7,136 nucleotides of DNA from Candidatus Heimdallarchaeota archaeon (GTDB taxonomy: Archaea; Asgardarchaeota; Heimdallarchaeia; Heimdallarchaeales; Kariarchaeaceae). Of the stretch, positions 5,726 through 7,136 are shown piece after piece (the stretch's first letter is position 1; the number at the start of each line of letters is the position of its first letter). Below the pieces are notes generated by a model. It had not been told where the DNA came from. It worked only from the letters and a program-made list of their open reading frames with translations, and did not search any database. The DNA lies in assembly GCA_021399405.1 (NCBI GenBank), contig JAAFKL010000412.1:1-7136 (forward strand), read 5' to 3'. Position numbers and translations under genes: made by a program.

Positions 5726-6733
5726 TTAGAGAACGGTGTTAATCTCTCCTGCAATATTTTGGTAAATTAGTTTTTGTATATCTTCGATTTCACTTGCTTG
5801 ATTCAATGCCCACATCAATTTGATTAAAGCCACTTCAGATAACATGTCAAATCCACTTATTGCTCCTGCATTTTGGGCGAGCTTACCAGTTTCATAAAGA
5901 TAAGATTCAGTTCTTCCAAATATACACATCGACGTAATGATAACTGGTATATTCAACGTACTAAGTTGTTTTATTGAATCAACTAATGATCTTTCAAGAA
6001 TAGGAATATTACCCGCCCCATAACATTCCAAGACAATTCCTTTGTAACCTAGTTGAACTAATCCTTGGAAAATTTCAGGATTCAATCCAGGAAAGACTTT
6101 AATTAGAGCTACATTTGGGTTTAACCCTCCATCAATCCAAGCTTGGGTCTTTTGTCTAGGTTTTATGAAAGGATCTATTATTTCAATAGTTCTTGAGATT
6201 TCTGCAAGTGGAAATGGATCTACCGTTTCAAATGCCGAAAGATCGTGTTCTCTCAGCTTGATTGTTCTACAACCTCTTAGGATCTTAGAATTAAATACGA
6301 TTATTGATTCACCAATATTCGTTTCCCCAGCCACTCTTATTGAATCGATTAGATTTCTTTGCGCATCTGATGAAAAAATATTTAGTGGTATCTGGGATCC
6401 TGTGAAAACAACGGGTTTAGTTATATTTCTAATAAGGATCGCAACTGCTGCAGCTGAATAAGCCATCGTGTCTGTACCATGTGTCACAACAATTCCATGT
6501 ACTGTAATATCGTTTAATACTTCCATAATTTTTGAAGCGATGTGAACCCAATCCTCAGGTTGAAGGTTGGCTGAATCTACATTCATTATTTCCTCCAATT
6601 CAATTTTATAAAAATCGGAAATTTGAGGAATGTATTGTATTATGCTTTCTACATCCATCCCTGGCTTTAGTCCATCCTCACTATGTATACTCGCGATAGT
6701 ACCCCCCACACCTAGAATTTTTATCTTTTTCAT
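5726..6733 (-). CDS. type I (AnsA-like) L-asparaginase
   Basis: A 335-aa cytoplasmic asparaginase/glutaminase-family enzyme, hydrolysing L-asparagine to aspartate and ammonia. The first catalytic threonine lies in GVGGTIAS (8-15, T12). The second active-site motif is VTHGTDTMAYSA (83-94, T87 and D88). S54 lies in NVDSANLQPEDW (51-62), and K159 in RTIKLREH (156-163) matches the conserved lysine. GAGNIP (239-244) and SMCIFGRTESYLYETG (268-283) are typical of the C-terminal domain. There is no signal peptide, which favours type I. The archaeal Glu-tRNA amidotransferase subunit GatD shares this domain but normally carries an N-terminal extension of roughly 80-100 residues that is absent here, and no gatE is beside it. 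ATG 6733 starts directly behind a TTTAAATA box at leaderless spacing. No key residue is missing. Confidence 0.92.
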   Translation of the reverse strand: MKKIKILGVGGTIASIHSEDGLKPGMDVESIIQYIPQISDFYKIELEEIMNVDSANLQPEDWVHIASKIMEVLNDITVHGIVVTHGTDTMAYSAAAVAILIRNITKPVVFTGSQIPLNIFSSDAQRNLIDSIRVAGETNIGESIIVFNSKILRGCRTIKLREHDLSAFETVDPFPLAEISRTIEIIDPFIKPRQKTQAWIDGGLNPNVALIKVFPGLNPEIFQGLVQLGYKGIVLECYGAGNIPILERSLVDSIKQLSTLNIPVIITSMCIFGRTESYLYETGKLAQNAGAISGFDMLSEVALIKLMWALNQASEIEDIQKLIYQNIAGEINTVL

Positions 6734-6751
6734 GATTGGAAAAAGTATACC

Positions 6752-6759
6752 TATTTAAA
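6752..6759 (-). promoter_or_regulatory. TATA box of the asparaginase gene
   Basis: TTTAAATA on the minus strand is a near-perfect archaeal TATA box. It is centred 23 bp from the first base of ATG 6733, so the mRNA should start at or within a few bases of the start codon. No Shine-Dalgarno is present, which agrees with a leaderless transcript. Confidence 0.6.
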
Positions 6760-6870
6760 ATCTATTTACAATTGATTTCAGTAATTAGTATATTTACTTT
6801 CGGTCTACTCAATGTTTCTGCACTTAAGGCTAAAGGCTTTTTGAGTGGGGCTCCCGTCATTATCCTTTAT

Positions 6871-6900
6871 GTAACATCCTAGGATTCCTAGGATAGTTAC
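6871..6900. repeat. 30-bp inverted repeat with repeated TCCTAGGA
   Basis: GTAAC-ATCCTAGGA (6871-6884) pairs with TCCTAGGAT-A-GTTAC (6886-6900), leaving one central T and one unpaired base in the right arm. Each arm also contains the self-palindromic TCCTAGGA, so the site is both an inverted and a tandem repeat (two copies about 10 bp apart). As RNA, a few inner pairs must open for a loop. As DNA it looks like an operator for a dimeric or tetrameric regulator, or a mobile-element end. Confidence 0.65.
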
Positions 6901-6942
6901 AAGAAAAAATATACTTTGTTGAATGATTACAAACTAAGGGTC

Positions 6943-6955
6943 AATAACTGTTATT
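6943..6955. repeat. 13-bp palindrome AATAAC-T-GTTATT
   Basis: Perfect 6-bp arms around a single T. It is a candidate operator half-site pair, but in such AT-rich DNA it may be chance. Confidence 0.3.
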
Positions 6956-7021
6956 CATAATCTAGCTAAACTTGAATAAACTTATACATTTTAACTTATA
7001 AGATTTGTTTGTATTTATGAT

Positions 7022-7058
7022 TTAATCAAGTGTTAATCAATTGTTTTTCTTTCACTTG
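7022..7058. repeat. direct and inverted short repeats upstream of the right-edge gene
   Basis: TTAATCAA occurs at 7022-7029 and again at 7033-7040, exactly 11 bp (one helical turn) apart. CAAGTG at 7027-7032 is mirrored by CACTTG at 7053-7058. They lie 25-60 bp upstream of the candidate TATA box at 7081, a sensible place for an activator site. Confidence 0.3.
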
Positions 7059-7080
7059 TAAGCTACTGTGCTAAAGATTC

Positions 7081-7089
7081 TTATAGTAA
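7081..7089 (+). promoter_or_regulatory. candidate TATA box of the right-edge gene
   Basis: TTATAGTAA is centred about 26 bp before ATG 7111, the spacing seen for the asparaginase and the small-protein operon, implying a leaderless transcript. Confidence 0.4.
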
Positions 7090-7110
7090 ATCACAATAAA
7101 ATTAATTATC

Positions 7111-7136
7111 ATGGTGCACAAAGCATACAAGTTTGA
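7111..7136 (+). CDS. start of a gene cut by the right edge, possibly TnpB-like
   Basis: Eight codons are visible (MVHKAYKF, then Asp or Glu). The reading frame follows a TATA-like element at leaderless distance. The AYKF beginning resembles the first strand of many IS200/IS605 TnpB (OrfB) proteins, whose N-termini often read K-A-Y-K-F/Y. Eight residues are far too few for a family call, and the following acidic residue is less usual than Arg. If it is TnpB, the repeats between 6871 and 7058 would be candidates for the left end of the element. Confidence 0.35.

Larger units (their letters stand above)
6760..7110. other. gene-free region with hairpin and small repeats
   Basis: No ORF on either strand looks real between the asparaginase promoter and the partial gene at the right edge. 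The stretch at 6825-6865 (around GAGTGGGGCTCCCG) is richer in G+C than its surroundings. It is followed by a strong hairpin (6871-6900), a short palindrome (6943-6955) and repeats at 6981-7002 and 7022-7058. It could hold divergent promoters, a non-coding RNA, or the end of a mobile element. Confidence 0.5.

Noticed and set aside
6165..6461. Plus-strand ORF of 98 aa
   Set aside because: Antisense to the asparaginase gene across its conserved catalytic motifs (K159, T87-D88 region).
5726..6733. Assignment as GatD of the Glu-tRNA(Gln) amidotransferase
   Set aside because: The N-terminal extension typical of archaeal GatD is missing and there is no gatE next to it.
6825..6870. Possible riboswitch or C/D box RNA around GAGTGGGGCTCCCG
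   Set aside because: No recognisable C and D boxes, K-turn or known riboswitch core; only a short GAG/CTC stem can be drawn.
7069..7136. Open minus-strand frame ending at 7069-7071, entering from the right edge
   Set aside because: Only about 20 residues without motif, and the plus-strand start with a well-placed TATA element explains the same bases better.
1..7136. CRISPR array, complete insertion sequence or rRNA
   Set aside because: No regularly spaced repeats of CRISPR length, no complete transposase, and no rRNA-like stretch on either strand.

Overview
This is an AT-rich archaeal fragment. Three things point to Archaea: a tRNA-Asp gene with a very short intron at the canonical 37/38 site in a bulge-helix-like fold, TATA-type promoter elements about 25 bp upstream of several start codons with no Shine-Dalgarno (leaderless genes), and a Mer-like F420-dependent oxidoreductase. 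The lineage cannot be fixed from the sequence. An Asgard or other low-GC archaeon would fit, but that is a guess.

Left part (1-1064): a tRNA-Asp gene on the minus strand runs off the left edge. After a spacer of about 190 bp with overlapping palindromes comes a compact plus-strand operon of four small membrane-protein genes (44, 51, 103 and 57 aa) spaced 1-6 nt apart; only the third is longer than 60 aa. The first, second and fourth are look-alikes: a short cytoplasmic-type N-terminus, one C-terminal membrane helix, and two histidines eight residues apart at the end of that helix (H-x3-D-x3-H in two of them). The third has a signal-like N-terminus, an acidic His-containing outer segment and two membrane helices. 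I recognise none of them.

Middle part (1079-3711): converging on that operon is an 808-aa membrane-anchored ATPase of the HerA/VirB4 superfamily. Just upstream, 2 nt before its GTG start, a 45-aa membrane ORF ends at a run of ten T residues. One extra T or a -1 ribosomal slip there would join both into one protein of about 855 aa with a two-helix N-terminal anchor. The locus has its own TATA box. The ATPase beside small membrane proteins, one with pilin-like topology, recalls archaeal DNA-transfer (Ced/Ted, type IV secretion-like) machines. That is a hypothesis, since the two transcription units converge.

Right part (3717-7136): three co-oriented minus-strand metabolic genes follow: a type I asparaginase, a BtpA/SgcQ-family TIM-barrel protein and a luciferase-like F420-dependent oxidoreductase, separated by 135 and 65 bp. 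The asparaginase has a textbook TTTAAATA box placed for a leaderless mRNA. The last 377 bp before the right edge hold no complete gene but do hold a strong hairpin, smaller repeats, and the promoter and first eight codons of a plus-strand gene cut by the edge, possibly a TnpB-type protein.
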